A DNA stretch of 64,000 nt from Ramlibacter alkalitolerans (GTDB lineage: Bacteria > Pseudomonadota > Gammaproteobacteria > Burkholderiales > Burkholderiaceae_C), in contig NZ_JAEQND010000007.1 of the NCBI RefSeq assembly GCF_016722765.1, forward strand, positions 186,001 to 250,000. Reading direction: 5' to 3'. Under the pieces are notes generated by a model. The model did not search any database and was not told where the DNA came from. It saw only the letters and a program-made list of their open reading frames with translations. Every line of letters begins with the position of its first letter. Within the stretch, counting starts at the first letter, position 1. Positions 7,582-16,447 of the stretch are shown here, piece after piece. The position numbers and the translations under genes were made by a program.

Positions 7582-8883
7582 TCAGCGATCCGCTTCCGCG
7601 GTCTGCGGCACGGCCTGCGCCAGTACCTTGTCGATGCGGCGCCCGTCGAGGTCCACGACCTCGAAGACCCAGTCGCCGCAATCGATCCTCTCGCCCGGCC
7701 GGGGCAGGTGCCCCGACAGTGACATCAGCAGCCCCGCCAGCGTGTTGTAGCGGCCCTTGTCTTCTTCCGGCAGGCCGCGGATGTCCAGCCGCGCCTTGAG
7801 TTCCGCCACCGGCATCAGGCCATCGAGCAGCCAGGAGCCGTCGTCGCGCCGCGTCGCCCAGGCCTCGGTGTCCCCCGAGGGCTGCAGCTCGCCGGTGATC
7901 GCCTCCAGCAGGTCGTGCGGCGTGATGAGGCCCTGCACGACGCCGTATTCGTCGACCACGAACACGGTGCGGGCCGCCTGCATGCGGAACTGCTCCAGCA
8001 GTTCCATGCCGCTGAGCGTCTCGGGCACGAACAGCGCCGGCAGCACGTGCGGCTCCACCGGGCCCTCGTGCGCGGGGCCCAGCGAGATCAGGCGCGACAC
8101 GCTGATCACCCCGATCACGTCGTCGAGCGAGCCGCGGCACACCGGGTACCAGGAATGCGCCTCGCCTTCGCCGGCGCGCCGCAACGCGTCGCGCACACTG
8201 GTGGCCGCGTCGAGCCAGACCATGTCGGAGCGCGGCACCATCATCGAGGTGAGCGGCCGGTCGTCGAGGTGGAACACGTTGCGCACCATCTGGTGCTCGT
8301 GCTCCTCGATCACGCCGGCGTCCACGCCCTCCTCCAGGCTGTGGGCGATCTCCTCCTCGGTCATGCCGCGGCGCTGGGTGGTGTCGATGGCCAGCAGCTT
8401 GAGCACCGCCTGCGTGGACGCCGACAGCAGCTTGACGAAGGGCGATGCCGCCTTCGACAACCAGCGCATGGGCCGCGAGGCGAAGCGGGCCACCGACTCG
8501 GGATAGAGCTGGCCGATGCGCTTGGGCACCAGCTCGCCGAACAGGATGTTGATGTAGGTGATGATGGTCACGACCAACGCCGTGGCCGTCACGCCCGAGG
8601 GCTTGGGCGGAAAGCCGTGCCCGCGCAGCCAGCCCGCGAGTTCCTGGCTGAACGCGGCTTCGCCCACGATGCCCGTGATCACGCTGATCGACGTGATGCC
8701 GACCTGCACCGTGGAGAGGAAACGCGTCGGCTGGTCCAGCAGCTTCAGCGCCGCATCGGCGCCGCGGTCACCCGCCTGGGCCATGGCCGAAAGCCGCGCC
8801 CTGCGGCTCGACGCGAGCGCCATCTCGGACATCGCGAACAGGCCGTTGAGCAGCGTCAGGAACGCGATCAGCAGGAAATCCAT
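7582..8883 (-). CDS. HlyC/CorC-family transporter (DUF21, CBS, CorC_HlyC)
   Basis: Inner-membrane protein of 433 residues of the UPF0053/CorC group, relatives of the CNNM/MpfA magnesium exporters. An N-terminal DUF21 membrane domain (about 1-190, starting with MDFLLIAFLTLLNGLFAMSE) is followed by a CBS pair (about 205-330, with MVPRSDMVWLD and VFVVDEYGVVQGLITPHDLL) and a C-terminal CorC_HlyC domain (ending GDWVFEVVDLDGRRIDKVLAQ). The name hemolysin is historical. Likely cation (Mg2+/Co2+) efflux, inferred from the family. Confidence 0.93.
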   Translation of the reverse strand: MDFLLIAFLTLLNGLFAMSEMALASSRRARLSAMAQAGDRGADAALKLLDQPTRFLSTVQVGITSISVITGIVGEAAFSQELAGWLRGHGFPPKPSGVTATALVVTIITYINILFGELVPKRIGQLYPESVARFASRPMRWLSKAASPFVKLLSASTQAVLKLLAIDTTQRRGMTEEEIAHSLEEGVDAGVIEEHEHQMVRNVFHLDDRPLTSMMVPRSDMVWLDAATSVRDALRRAGEGEAHSWYPVCRGSLDDVIGVISVSRLISLGPAHEGPVEPHVLPALFVPETLSGMELLEQFRMQAARTVFVVDEYGVVQGLITPHDLLEAITGELQPSGDTEAWATRRDDGSWLLDGLMPVAELKARLDIRGLPEEDKGRYNTLAGLLMSLSGHLPRPGERIDCGDWVFEVVDLDGRRIDKVLAQAVPQTAEADR

Positions 8884-8956
8884 GAATCAGGACAGAATCA
8901 TATGCGTTGCACTTTACTGCAAGGACCGGGCGGAGCCGCCCGCCGTCCCCTGCCGG

Positions 8957-9937
8957 ATGCCCCAAGAACCCACCTACCCCGGCCTCGATGACGTGCTGTG
9001 GGCCGACCTGCATGTCCATCCCGACCCGGCGCAAGTGCCGCTGCTGGCGCACTACACCTCGATCCTGACCCTGGAGCGCATCGCGCAGACCGGCCAGATC
9101 TGGTTCTCGAATCCGCTGTACATGAACGACGTGGACGAGTTGCGCTACGGCATGAACCTCGGCATGCACGCGGTGCGCAGCCACGGCGGCCTGCGCGAAG
9201 CCTGCCCGCCGGCGCACTACAACGCGCTGCTGGATGCCTTCGATGCGCTCTACGCCGCCTTCGACAGCGATTCGGCCTTCGATGTCTACGTCTTCAGCTG
9301 CTCGGAGCACGACGACGAGATCGGCGACGACGGGCTGCTGTCGATGTGGCGCGGCTATGGCGGTGACGGCAACGGCGTCGCGATCGTGTTCGACCTCTCG
9401 CCGCTCATGACGCCCGATTCGCCGCTGCTGGTGCGCCAGGTGCAGTACCTCTCGTACGAGCAGAGCGAAGCCTGGATGGAACGCAAGCTGCAGGGCTTCG
9501 CCGAGGCGCTGCAACGCGCCGGCGGCCCGGTGGAGAGCATGCAGGCCGCGGCCGCCGCGCTGTTCGACCGCATCAAGCTGTTCGCGCTCTTCACCAAGCA
9601 CCGCGGCTTCCACGAGGAACGCGAGTGGCGCCTCGTCTACCTGCGCGAGAAGGACATCAAGGGCGTGCTCACGCAGCAGCTGCACTACGCGATCGGCTCG
9701 CGCGGCATCGAGCCGCGGCTGCGCTTCACCACCGACGTGATCGGCGGGCCGGGCCACGGGCCGAACCTGAGGGAGATGGTGCGGCGGATCATCCTCGGCC
9801 CGGTGCTGGCCACGCCGCTGGCACTGCGCTCGGTGCAGCGCATGCTGGAGTTGTTCCAGCCGGCCTGGGCCGATCGCGTCGCCCGTTCCAGCACCCCTTA
9901 TCGCTCGCAACGCATGCCCGCATGGCCCATTACCTGA
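8957..9937 (+). CDS. DUF2971 domain protein
   Basis: Cytoplasmic protein of 326 residues with DUF2971 hallmarks: IWFSNPLYMNDVDELRYGM near residue 50, then a cysteine-containing strand (VYVFSCSEHDDE), then MWRGYGGDGNGVAIVFDLS and a late KHRGFHEEREWRLVY. Biochemical function is unknown. The ATG at 8957 lies just after a short gap from the divergent transporter gene. The last 16 bases overlap the start of apaH, so both are probably one transcriptional and translational unit. Confidence 0.88.
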   Translation: MPQEPTYPGLDDVLWADLHVHPDPAQVPLLAHYTSILTLERIAQTGQIWFSNPLYMNDVDELRYGMNLGMHAVRSHGGLREACPPAHYNALLDAFDALYAAFDSDSAFDVYVFSCSEHDDEIGDDGLLSMWRGYGGDGNGVAIVFDLSPLMTPDSPLLVRQVQYLSYEQSEAWMERKLQGFAEALQRAGGPVESMQAAAAALFDRIKLFALFTKHRGFHEEREWRLVYLREKDIKGVLTQQLHYAIGSRGIEPRLRFTTDVIGGPGHGPNLREMVRRIILGPVLATPLALRSVQRMLELFQPAWADRVARSSTPYRSQRMPAWPIT

Positions 9938-10758
9938 TCGGCGACATCCAGGGCTGCGATGCGCCGCTCGCGCGCCTGCTGGCGAAGATCGATTTCTCGC
10001 CCAGCCGCGACACGGTCTACCTGCTGGGTGACCTCGTGAATCGCGGGCCGGCATCGGCCGCGGTGCTGCGGCGGCTCATGGCGTACGGCGATGCGGCGCG
10101 CTGCCTCCTGGGCAACCACGACCTGAGCCTGCTGGCCGTGGCCTGCGGTCACCGCCCGCCGCACCGCAACGACACGATGGACGAGATCCTGCAGGCGGCG
10201 GATCGCGCGGAATTGCTGGAATGGCTGCGCCGGCGCGCGATGGCGATCCATGCGCACGGGGTGCTGATGGTGCATGGCGGCGTGCTTCCGCAATGGGACC
10301 TGGCGCAGACGCTCGCGCTCGCGGCGGAAGTGGAAACGGTGCTGCGCGGACCCGGCCTTGACGGCTTCCTGGCGCAGATGTGGGGCAACCAGCCGGACCA
10401 CTGGGAGGACGGCCTGCAGGGCGCCGATCGCCTGCGCGTGATCGTCAACGCGCTCACGCGCCTGCGCTTCTGCACGCCCGAGGGCGTGATGGACCTGAAG
10501 GCCTCGGGCGGCCTGCACCAGGCGCCGGCCGGCATGCTGCCCTGGTTCGACGTGCCGGGCCGGCGCAGCGCCGGCGTGTGCATCGCCTTCGGCCACTGGT
10601 CGACGCTCGGCTACCTGCGGCGGCCGGACCTCATCGCGCTGGACACGGGCTGCGTGTGGGGCGGCTGCCTGAGCGCCCTGCGCCTCGACGCCAGCAGCGC
10701 CGGCGCGCACGAACTCATTCAGGAGCCCTGCGAGCAGGCGCAGGCGCCGGGGGAATGA
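9922..10758 (+). CDS. apaH: Symmetrical bis(5'-nucleosyl)-tetraphosphatase
   Basis: Hydrolyses diadenosine tetraphosphate to two ADP and limits the alarmone-like Ap4A; it also removes Np4 caps from RNA 5' ends in Escherichia coli. The 278-residue length matches E. coli ApaH (about 280). Metallophosphatase motifs are intact: GDIQGC, GDLVNRG, GNHD, a later MVHGGVLPQWD and the C-terminal FGHWSTLG. The ATG at 9922 lies inside the end of the DUF2971 gene. In enterobacteria apaH is in the ksgA cluster; here that context is absent. Confidence 0.95.
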   Translation: MAHYLIGDIQGCDAPLARLLAKIDFSPSRDTVYLLGDLVNRGPASAAVLRRLMAYGDAARCLLGNHDLSLLAVACGHRPPHRNDTMDEILQAADRAELLEWLRRRAMAIHAHGVLMVHGGVLPQWDLAQTLALAAEVETVLRGPGLDGFLAQMWGNQPDHWEDGLQGADRLRVIVNALTRLRFCTPEGVMDLKASGGLHQAPAGMLPWFDVPGRRSAGVCIAFGHWSTLGYLRRPDLIALDTGCVWGGCLSALRLDASSAGAHELIQEPCEQAQAPGE

Positions 10759-10762
10759 CGGA

Positions 10763-10960
10763 ATGACCTCGGCGCGACGCGCCTCGATGACGCGCTGCGC
10801 TGATGACCTCGGCGCCGCGCGCCTGCATGACACGCTGCGCTGATGAAGACGAAGGCGGCCAGCCTTCGCATCCGCGCAGCGGGGTCATCGAAGTGCGAAG
10901 CACGAGGTCATCAGCGAAGCGCGTCATCCGCGCCAGCGGGTCATGCGCGCGGAACGCGCG
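10763..10960. repeat. Tandem and inverted repeats between convergent genes
   Basis: A 40-bp unit starting ATGACCTCGGCGC is tandemly duplicated (10763-10802 and 10803-10842, 35 of 40 identical). Part of it (10787-10810) recurs inverted at 10904-10927 with 23 of 24 matches, giving a potential long hairpin. Further GGTCAT and GCGTCAT words follow to 10960. The block fills the gap between apaH and the helicase gene, which converge. It could terminate both transcripts or be a BIME-like element. Confidence 0.75.
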
Positions 10961-10963
10961 CGG

Positions 10964-12370
10964 TCATTGCGATTTGAACAGCGCCGCCACCTTGCGCTTC
11001 GGCTTGATGTTGGCGGACACGCGGTTGCCGGCCGGCTTGCCGCTGGCCTCCCAGGCCGGGGCTTCCTCGCGCTGCGGCGGCTGGTAGGGCTTGTCGAAGA
11101 ACGGGTCGACCGCCTGCTGGCGCGACTCGCGCCGGCGCTCCTCGAAGCGCTCGCGCCGGTCCTCGTCGTCGCCCTGCTCGCGCCAGGCACGGCGGCCGTC
11201 GTTGATGCGGCCGCGCGGGCGGTCTTCCTCGTATTCCAGCGGCTCGATCTCCAGCTTGCGCTTGAGGAGTCGCTCGACGTCGGCCACCAGCCGGGCATCG
11301 CCGGGCCCGACCAGCGTCACCGCCAGGCCGGAGGCGCCGGCACGGCCGGTGCGACCGATGCGGTGGATGTAGTCCTCGGGATTGAAGGGCACGTCGAAGT
11401 TGAAGACCGCGGGCACGTCCTTGATGTCGAGGCCGCGCGCGGCGACGTCGGTGGCCACCAGCAGGTCGACCTCGCCGCGCTTGAAGGCATCGAGCGCCTT
11501 CAGGCGTTCATCCTGGCTCTTGTCGCCGTGCATCGCGACGGCCTTGAGCCCGTCGCGCTCCAGCGAGCGCGCCAGGCGCGCACATCCGAGCTTGCTGTTG
11601 ACGAAGACGAAGGCCTGCGAGATTGCGCGCTGGCGCACGATCTGGCGCAGCGCGCGGCGCTTGTCGTCCTCGGGCACGCTGAAGAAATGCTGTTCGACGG
11701 TAGTGGCCGTGCTGTTCGGACGCGAGACCTCGATCGTCACCGGGTCCTGCAGGTAGCTGCTGGCCAGCCGCTTGATCTCGGGCGAGAAGGTGGCGGAGAA
11801 CAGCAGCGTGGTCCGCTGCTTGGGCAGGTACGACAGGATGCGCTGCAGGTCCGGCAGGAAGCCGATGTCCAGCATGCGGTCGGCCTCGTCAAGCACCACG
11901 TACTCGACCTGGTTCAGGACGGCGTTCTTGGCTTCGATGTGATCGAGCAGGCGGCCCGGCGTGGCGACCAGCACTTCGACGCCGCGCTTCAATTCGGCGG
12001 TCTGCGGCTTCATGTCCATGCCGCCGAACACCACCGCACTGCGGACGTTGGTGTACTTGGCATACAGCTTGACCTGCTGGGCCACCTGGTCGGCCAGTTC
12101 GCGCGTGGGCAGGAGCACCAGCGCGCGCACCGGGTGCCGGGCCGGGGAAGTCGAGGCGTTCTCGTGCTTCAGGAGGCGCTGCAGCAGGGGCAGCGCGAAG
12201 GCGGCGGTCTTGCCGGTGCCGGTCTGGGCGGCGCCCATCACGTCCTTGCCGGCCAGCACCACGGGAATCGCCTGCGCCTGGATCGGCGTCATGCTCTCGT
12301 AGCCCATCTCGGCGACGGCGCGCGCGAGCGGCTCGGCCAGGTTCAGTTTGGAGAATGCAGATTCGGACAT
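10964..12370 (-). CDS. DEAD-box RNA helicase, RhlE-like
   Basis: ATP-dependent RNA helicase of 468 residues. It has the Q motif region, motif I AQTGTGKT (Lys54), PTRELADQ, DEAD in VVLDEADRMLDIGF, SAT in LLFSATFS, and ARGLDIKDVPAVFNFD with HRIGRTGRAG. The C-terminal 90 residues are basic and disordered (ERRRESRQQ, KPKRKVAALF), as in RhlE-type helicases involved in ribosome assembly and RNA decay. The start is the ATG at 12370; an in-frame TTG precedes it at 12373. RhlE rather than CsdA or RhlB is suggested by length and tail only. Confidence 0.93.
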   Translation of the reverse strand: MSESAFSKLNLAEPLARAVAEMGYESMTPIQAQAIPVVLAGKDVMGAAQTGTGKTAAFALPLLQRLLKHENASTSPARHPVRALVLLPTRELADQVAQQVKLYAKYTNVRSAVVFGGMDMKPQTAELKRGVEVLVATPGRLLDHIEAKNAVLNQVEYVVLDEADRMLDIGFLPDLQRILSYLPKQRTTLLFSATFSPEIKRLASSYLQDPVTIEVSRPNSTATTVEQHFFSVPEDDKRRALRQIVRQRAISQAFVFVNSKLGCARLARSLERDGLKAVAMHGDKSQDERLKALDAFKRGEVDLLVATDVAARGLDIKDVPAVFNFDVPFNPEDYIHRIGRTGRAGASGLAVTLVGPGDARLVADVERLLKRKLEIEPLEYEEDRPRGRINDGRRAWREQGDDEDRRERFEERRRESRQQAVDPFFDKPYQPPQREEAPAWEASGKPAGNRVSANIKPKRKVAALFKSQ

Positions 12371-12412
12371 CAACCTGCTATTGTCTCACTTTCGCAAGTT
12401 CCATGCCCGGCG

Positions 12413-13282
12413 CTACAGATTGCGGGTGTTGAAGGTATCGCAGGACTTCACGCTGCCTTCCTTGTAGCCCGTCATGAACCAGCGCTGCCGCTGCGCGCTG
12501 GTGCCGTGCGTGAACGACTCGGGCACCACGGCGCGGCCGGCGGACTGCTGCAGCGCGTCGTCGCCGATCTTCGCCGCCGCATTCATCGCCGACTCGATAT
12601 CGCCCGCCTCGATGGTGTTGCGCTCCTTCTGCGAATGGTTGGCCCAGACGCCGGCGAAGCAGTCGGCCTGCAGCTCCACCCGCACGCTCAGCGCATTGCC
12701 CTGTGCGGCGCCCATGCGCGCCCGCTGCTGCTCCACCTGCTGGGTGATGCCGAGTTCGTCCTGCACGTGGTGGCCCACCTCGTGCGCGATCACGTAAGCC
12801 TCGGCGAACTCGCCGGGCGCGCCGAGGCGGTTCTTCAAGGTCTCGTAGAAGGACAGGTCGATGTACACCTTCTGGTCCGCGGGGCAGTAGAACGGCCCCA
12901 TCGCCGCCTGCCCGGCGCCGCAGCCGGTGCGCACGGCGCCGCGGAACAGCACCAGCTTGGGATCGTGGTAGGTGGCCCCGCCCTGCTTGAAGAGACCGGT
13001 CCACACGTCTTCGGTGTCGGCCAGCACCGTGGAGACGAACTTCGCCATCGGATCGTCGGCCGGCGGCGCCGGTGCGGGCCCGGTCTGCGCCGGCGGCGCA
13101 CCGCCACCCGTCATCATGCTCAGGAGCGTCAGCGGATTGACGCCCAGCAGCGCGCCGCCCACCAGGGCGATCACGAGGGTGCCGATCCCGATGGTGCCGC
13201 CGCCGATGCCGAAGCCGCCGCCGCCACCGCCCCCGCGCATGTCCTCGACGTTCGATGATTGCCGGTTACCTTCCCAACGCAT
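12413..13282 (-). CDS. YpfJ-type neutral zinc metallopeptidase
   Basis: Membrane-anchored putative zinc protease of 289 residues. It begins MRWEGNRQSSNVED, followed by a Gly-rich stretch, a single transmembrane helix at about 30-56 and a Pro/Ala linker. The catalytic motif HEVGHH is at residues 167-172 (His167, Glu168, His171), with the downstream ADCFAGVWA element expected to supply the third ligand region. These are the features of the KPN_02809/YpfJ neutral zinc metallopeptidase family; its substrates are not known. It follows the helicase start by about 40 bases on the same strand but probably has its own promoter. Confidence 0.92.
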   Translation of the reverse strand: MRWEGNRQSSNVEDMRGGGGGGGFGIGGGTIGIGTLVIALVGGALLGVNPLTLLSMMTGGGAPPAQTGPAPAPPADDPMAKFVSTVLADTEDVWTGLFKQGGATYHDPKLVLFRGAVRTGCGAGQAAMGPFYCPADQKVYIDLSFYETLKNRLGAPGEFAEAYVIAHEVGHHVQDELGITQQVEQQRARMGAAQGNALSVRVELQADCFAGVWANHSQKERNTIEAGDIESAMNAAAKIGDDALQQSAGRAVVPESFTHGTSAQRQRWFMTGYKEGSVKSCDTFNTRNL

Positions 13283-13309
13283 CGCGTTCTCCTGCTGTAG
13301 AGTGAATGC

Positions 13310-13978
13310 ATGCTACCTACAACAAACGCGGCAGCACGTAGTCCGTTGTCCGTATTGGTGACCGGCTTCGATCCCTTCGGCGGGAGCGACGTGAACCCCA
13401 GTTGGCAGGCGGTTCATGCATTGCACGGCCGCCAGATCGCCGGCCACCGCGTGATCGGCGCCGAGTTGCCGACCGTGTTCGGCGCCTCGATCCGCCGCCT
13501 CGAGGAGCTGATGCGCGAGCACCAGCCGCGGCTCGTGGTCTGCACCGGGCAGGCCGGCGGCCGCGGCGCCGTGTCGCTCGAGCGCGTCGCCATCAACGTC
13601 AACGACGCCCGCATTCCGGACAACGCGGGCGCCAGGCCCATCGACACCGCCATCGTGCCCGATGGGCCGGCCGCGTATTTCACCAGCCTGCCGATCAAGG
13701 CCATGCTGCAGGCCTTGCTCGACGCCGGGGTGCGGGCCGAGGTGTCGCAGACGGCGGGCACCTTCGTCTGCAACCACACTTTTTACGGATTGATGCACCT
13801 GCTGGCCCAGCCCGAGTGGCAGGGCGTTCGCGGTGGGCTGGTCCACGTGCCCTGGCTGCCGGAGCAGGGACAGCCCTCCATGCGGGTCGACGAGATCGTG
13901 CGCGGGCTGGAACTCGCCATCGCGTGCGCCCTGGCGACGCGGCACGACATCCGCAAGGAAGCCGGCGCGCTGAACTGA
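13310..13978 (+). CDS. pcp: Pyroglutamyl-peptidase I
   Basis: Cysteine peptidase that removes N-terminal pyroglutamate from peptides; cytoplasmic. The 222-residue protein (family about 215) has VLVTGFDPFGG at the start, catalytic Glu91 (SLERVAIN), Cys154 (TAGTFVCNH) and His179 (VHVPWLPEQ). All three catalytic residues are present. The gene is divergent from the zinc-protease gene and followed after 47 bases by a PHP phosphoesterase gene. Confidence 0.95.
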   Translation: MLPTTNAAARSPLSVLVTGFDPFGGSDVNPSWQAVHALHGRQIAGHRVIGAELPTVFGASIRRLEELMREHQPRLVVCTGQAGGRGAVSLERVAINVNDARIPDNAGARPIDTAIVPDGPAAYFTSLPIKAMLQALLDAGVRAEVSQTAGTFVCNHTFYGLMHLLAQPEWQGVRGGLVHVPWLPEQGQPSMRVDEIVRGLELAIACALATRHDIRKEAGALN

Positions 13979-14025
13979 ATGGCCCCGCGCCGGCAGGCCA
14001 GCGGCCCGGCTCGTAAAATCCGCCG

Positions 14026-14877
14026 GTGTCCATCCTCAATGCCGACCTGCACTGCCACTCCGTGGTCTCCGACGGCACGCTCACGCCGGAGGAACTGGCG
14101 GCACGGGCAGCGGCCAATGGCGTCGAGCTCTGGGCGCTGACCGACCACGACGAGATCGGCGGCCAGCACCGCGCGGCCGCCGCGGCCCACGCCCACGGCA
14201 TGAAGTACCTCACGGGCACCGAGATCTCCGTCACCTTCGCCGACGAGACGGTCCACATCGTCGGCCTCGGCTTCGATGCCGACGACGAGGGCATGCAGCG
14301 CGGCTTGGCGCAGACGCGCGGCGGCCGCGGCAACCGCGCGCTGGAGATCGCCGCCGGCCTGGCCGCCGCCGGCATCCCCGGCACCTACGAAGGCGCGCTG
14401 AAGTACGCCGGCAACCCGGCCCTCATCTCCCGCACCCATTTCGCCCGCTACCTGGTGGAGACGGGCGTGTGCCGGGACACCGGCGAGGTGTTCCGGCGCT
14501 ACCTGACGGAAGGCAAGCCGGGCTACGTGCCGCACCGCTGGGCCGGCCTGAAGGATGCAGTGCGCTGGATCCGCGAGGCGGGCGGCGTGGCGGTGATCGC
14601 CCATCCGGCCCGCTACAAGTTCACCGCCAACGAGGAATACGCGCTGTTCACCGAATTCAAGGCCCACGGCGGCGGCGCCGTCGAAGTCGTGACCGGCAGC
14701 CACACCACGGCGGAATACGCGAAGTACGCCGAGACCGCGCTCGAATTCGGCCTCGCCGCCTCGCGCGGCAGCGACTTCCACAGCCCCGGCGAGAGCCACA
14801 CCGACCTCGGCCAGCTGCCCTTCCTGCCGCAGCAACTCACGCCGGTCTGGGACCTGCTGGCGGACCGGATCCAGTGA
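14026..14877 (+). CDS. PHP-domain phosphoesterase, RNase AM/YciV-like
   Basis: Metal-dependent phosphoesterase of 283 residues starting at GTG 14026. PHP motifs are intact: DLHCHSVVSDG, LTDHDEIGG, GTEIS, VIAHPARY and a late RGSDFHSPGE. The E. coli relative YciV (RNase AM) trims 5' ends of 23S and 5S rRNA and cleaves nucleoside 3',5'-bisphosphates. The link is supported by the nearby YciO-like gene, since yciV and yciO are also neighbours in enterobacteria. The stop overlaps the GTG of the next gene. Confidence 0.9.
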   Translation: MSILNADLHCHSVVSDGTLTPEELAARAAANGVELWALTDHDEIGGQHRAAAAAHAHGMKYLTGTEISVTFADETVHIVGLGFDADDEGMQRGLAQTRGGRGNRALEIAAGLAAAGIPGTYEGALKYAGNPALISRTHFARYLVETGVCRDTGEVFRRYLTEGKPGYVPHRWAGLKDAVRWIREAGGVAVIAHPARYKFTANEEYALFTEFKAHGGGAVEVVTGSHTTAEYAKYAETALEFGLAASRGSDFHSPGESHTDLGQLPFLPQQLTPVWDLLADRIQ

Positions 14878-15773
14878 GCGCCGTTGCGGCGGCGCTGCCG
14901 CGGCCGAACGCCCTGGCCGGGATCGCGATGACGGTCGGCGCCTGCGCCTGCTTCGCGGCCCTGGACACCACCACCAAATGGGTGACTGCGACCGTCCCCC
15001 TGCTGATGGCGCTGTGGGTGCGCTATTTCTTCCAGGCCGCGGCGACCACGGCGATCGTGCTGCCGACGCGCGGCCGCGCCGTCTGGCGCACCCGGCGCCT
15101 GGCGTGGCAACTGGTGCGCGGCTTCCTGCTGCTGGCCAGCAGCCTGCTCGCCTTCCTGAGCCTGCGCTACATGCCGGTGGGCGAATTCACCGCGATCGTG
15201 ATGATCACGCCGCTGGCGGTGACGGTGCTGGCAGCCACCGTGCTGAAGGAGCACGTCTCGGCGCTGCGCTGGCTCCTGGTGGTGGGCGGCTTCGCCGGCA
15301 CGCTGATCATCATCCGCCCCGGCGCCAGCCACTTCGGCTGGAGCAGCCTGCTGCCGCTGGCGCTGGTCGCCTCCAATTCGGCCTTCCAGGTGCTCACCAG
15401 CCAGCTGGCCCGCACCGAGGATCCCGTGACCATGCACCTCTACACGGGGTGGACCGGCACCTTGCTCGCTTCGCTGGCGCTGCCCTTCGTCTGGACCTCG
15501 CTGCCGGACCTGCGCCTGTGGGCGGCGCTGTGCTTCATGGGGCTGACCGCCACGGTCGGCCACTTCCTCCTGATCCTGGCCTTCTACCGCGCGCCGGCGG
15601 CGACGCTGATGCCCTACCTGTACACGCAGATCGCCTTCGCGGTCCTCGGCGGCGTCCTGGTCTTTTCGCATGTCCCGGATCACCTCTCGGTCATCGGCAT
15701 GGGCATGATCGCGGTCTGCGGCGCCGCCGGCGCCTGGCTGAGCGCGCGCGAGCGGCGCGCGGCAGCGAGCTGA
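14874..15773 (+). CDS. EamA/DMT-family transporter
   Basis: Inner-membrane transporter of 299 residues with about ten helices in two EamA halves. The first half shows FAALDTTTKWV and LRYMPVGEFTAIVMITPLAV, the second FYRAPAATLMPYLYTQIAFA. The start is a GTG at 14874 overlapping the TGA of the PHP gene (GTGA), so translation is coupled. Substrate is unknown; drug/metabolite exporters of this class move small metabolites. The gene sits within a closely packed same-strand run from pcp to trpS. Confidence 0.9.
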   Translation: MSAVAAALPRPNALAGIAMTVGACACFAALDTTTKWVTATVPLLMALWVRYFFQAAATTAIVLPTRGRAVWRTRRLAWQLVRGFLLLASSLLAFLSLRYMPVGEFTAIVMITPLAVTVLAATVLKEHVSALRWLLVVGGFAGTLIIIRPGASHFGWSSLLPLALVASNSAFQVLTSQLARTEDPVTMHLYTGWTGTLLASLALPFVWTSLPDLRLWAALCFMGLTATVGHFLLILAFYRAPAATLMPYLYTQIAFAVLGGVLVFSHVPDHLSVIGMGMIAVCGAAGAWLSARERRAAAS

Positions 15774-15777
15774 AGCC

Positions 15778-16413
15778 ATGGCCCAATATTTCGAACTGCA
15801 CCCGGAGAACCCCCAGCCGCGCCTGTTGAAGCAGGCCGTGGCGATCCTCAACGCCGGCGGCGTGGTGGCGGTGCCCACCGATTCGAGCTACGCCATCGCC
15901 TGCCACCTCGATGACAAGTCGGCCGCCGACCGGCTGCGGCAGATCCGCCGGGTCGACGAGAAGCACCTCCTCACGATGCTGTGCCGCGACCTGAGCGAGC
16001 TGTCGAACTACGCGCGCGTCGACAACAAGCAGTACCGGCTGCTCAAGGCGATCACGCCGGGGGCCTACACCTTCATCCTCGACGCGACGCGCGAAGTGCC
16101 GCGGCGCGTGAGCCATCCGCAGCGCAAGACCATCGGCATCCGCGTGCCGGACCACCGCGTGCTGCAGGGGCTGCTGGAAGCGCACGGGGCGCCGCTGCTG
16201 GCGACCACCCTGTTCGCGCCGCAGGATGCCGACCCGATGAACGACCCGGAGGAAATCCGCGGCCGCTTCGAAAAGCAGCTCGATGCGGTGATCGGCGCCG
16301 GGCCCTGCCCGGACCAGCCCACCACCGTGGTGGACCTCACGCCGATGCAGACCGGCGGCGACGCGATCCTGGTGCGCCAGGGCCGCGGCGACCCGGCGGC
16401 CCTGGGGCTCTGA
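15778..16413 (+). CDS. YciO-like Sua5/YrdC-fold protein
   Basis: Protein of 211 residues with the dsRNA-binding YrdC/Sua5 fold (GGVVAVPTDSSYAIAC, then LLTMLCRDLSELS, then GAYTFILDATREVP and IGIRVPDH). It is closer to YciO than to TsaC, judged by length, the FELHPENPQ start and the neighbouring YciV-like gene. TsaC makes threonylcarbamoyl-AMP for tRNA t6A; YciO has only weak activity of that kind, so the physiological role remains open. Starts 5 bases after the transporter stop. Confidence 0.9.
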   Translation: MAQYFELHPENPQPRLLKQAVAILNAGGVVAVPTDSSYAIACHLDDKSAADRLRQIRRVDEKHLLTMLCRDLSELSNYARVDNKQYRLLKAITPGAYTFILDATREVPRRVSHPQRKTIGIRVPDHRVLQGLLEAHGAPLLATTLFAPQDADPMNDPEEIRGRFEKQLDAVIGAGPCPDQPTTVVDLTPMQTGGDAILVRQGRGDPAALGL

Positions 16414-16447
16414 GAGCCCGCCGGCAACGGTCTGACACAATGGGGAC

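Noticed and set aside
10763-10960. CRISPR array
   Set aside because: Units are directly adjacent with no spacers and part is inverted; no cas genes are present.
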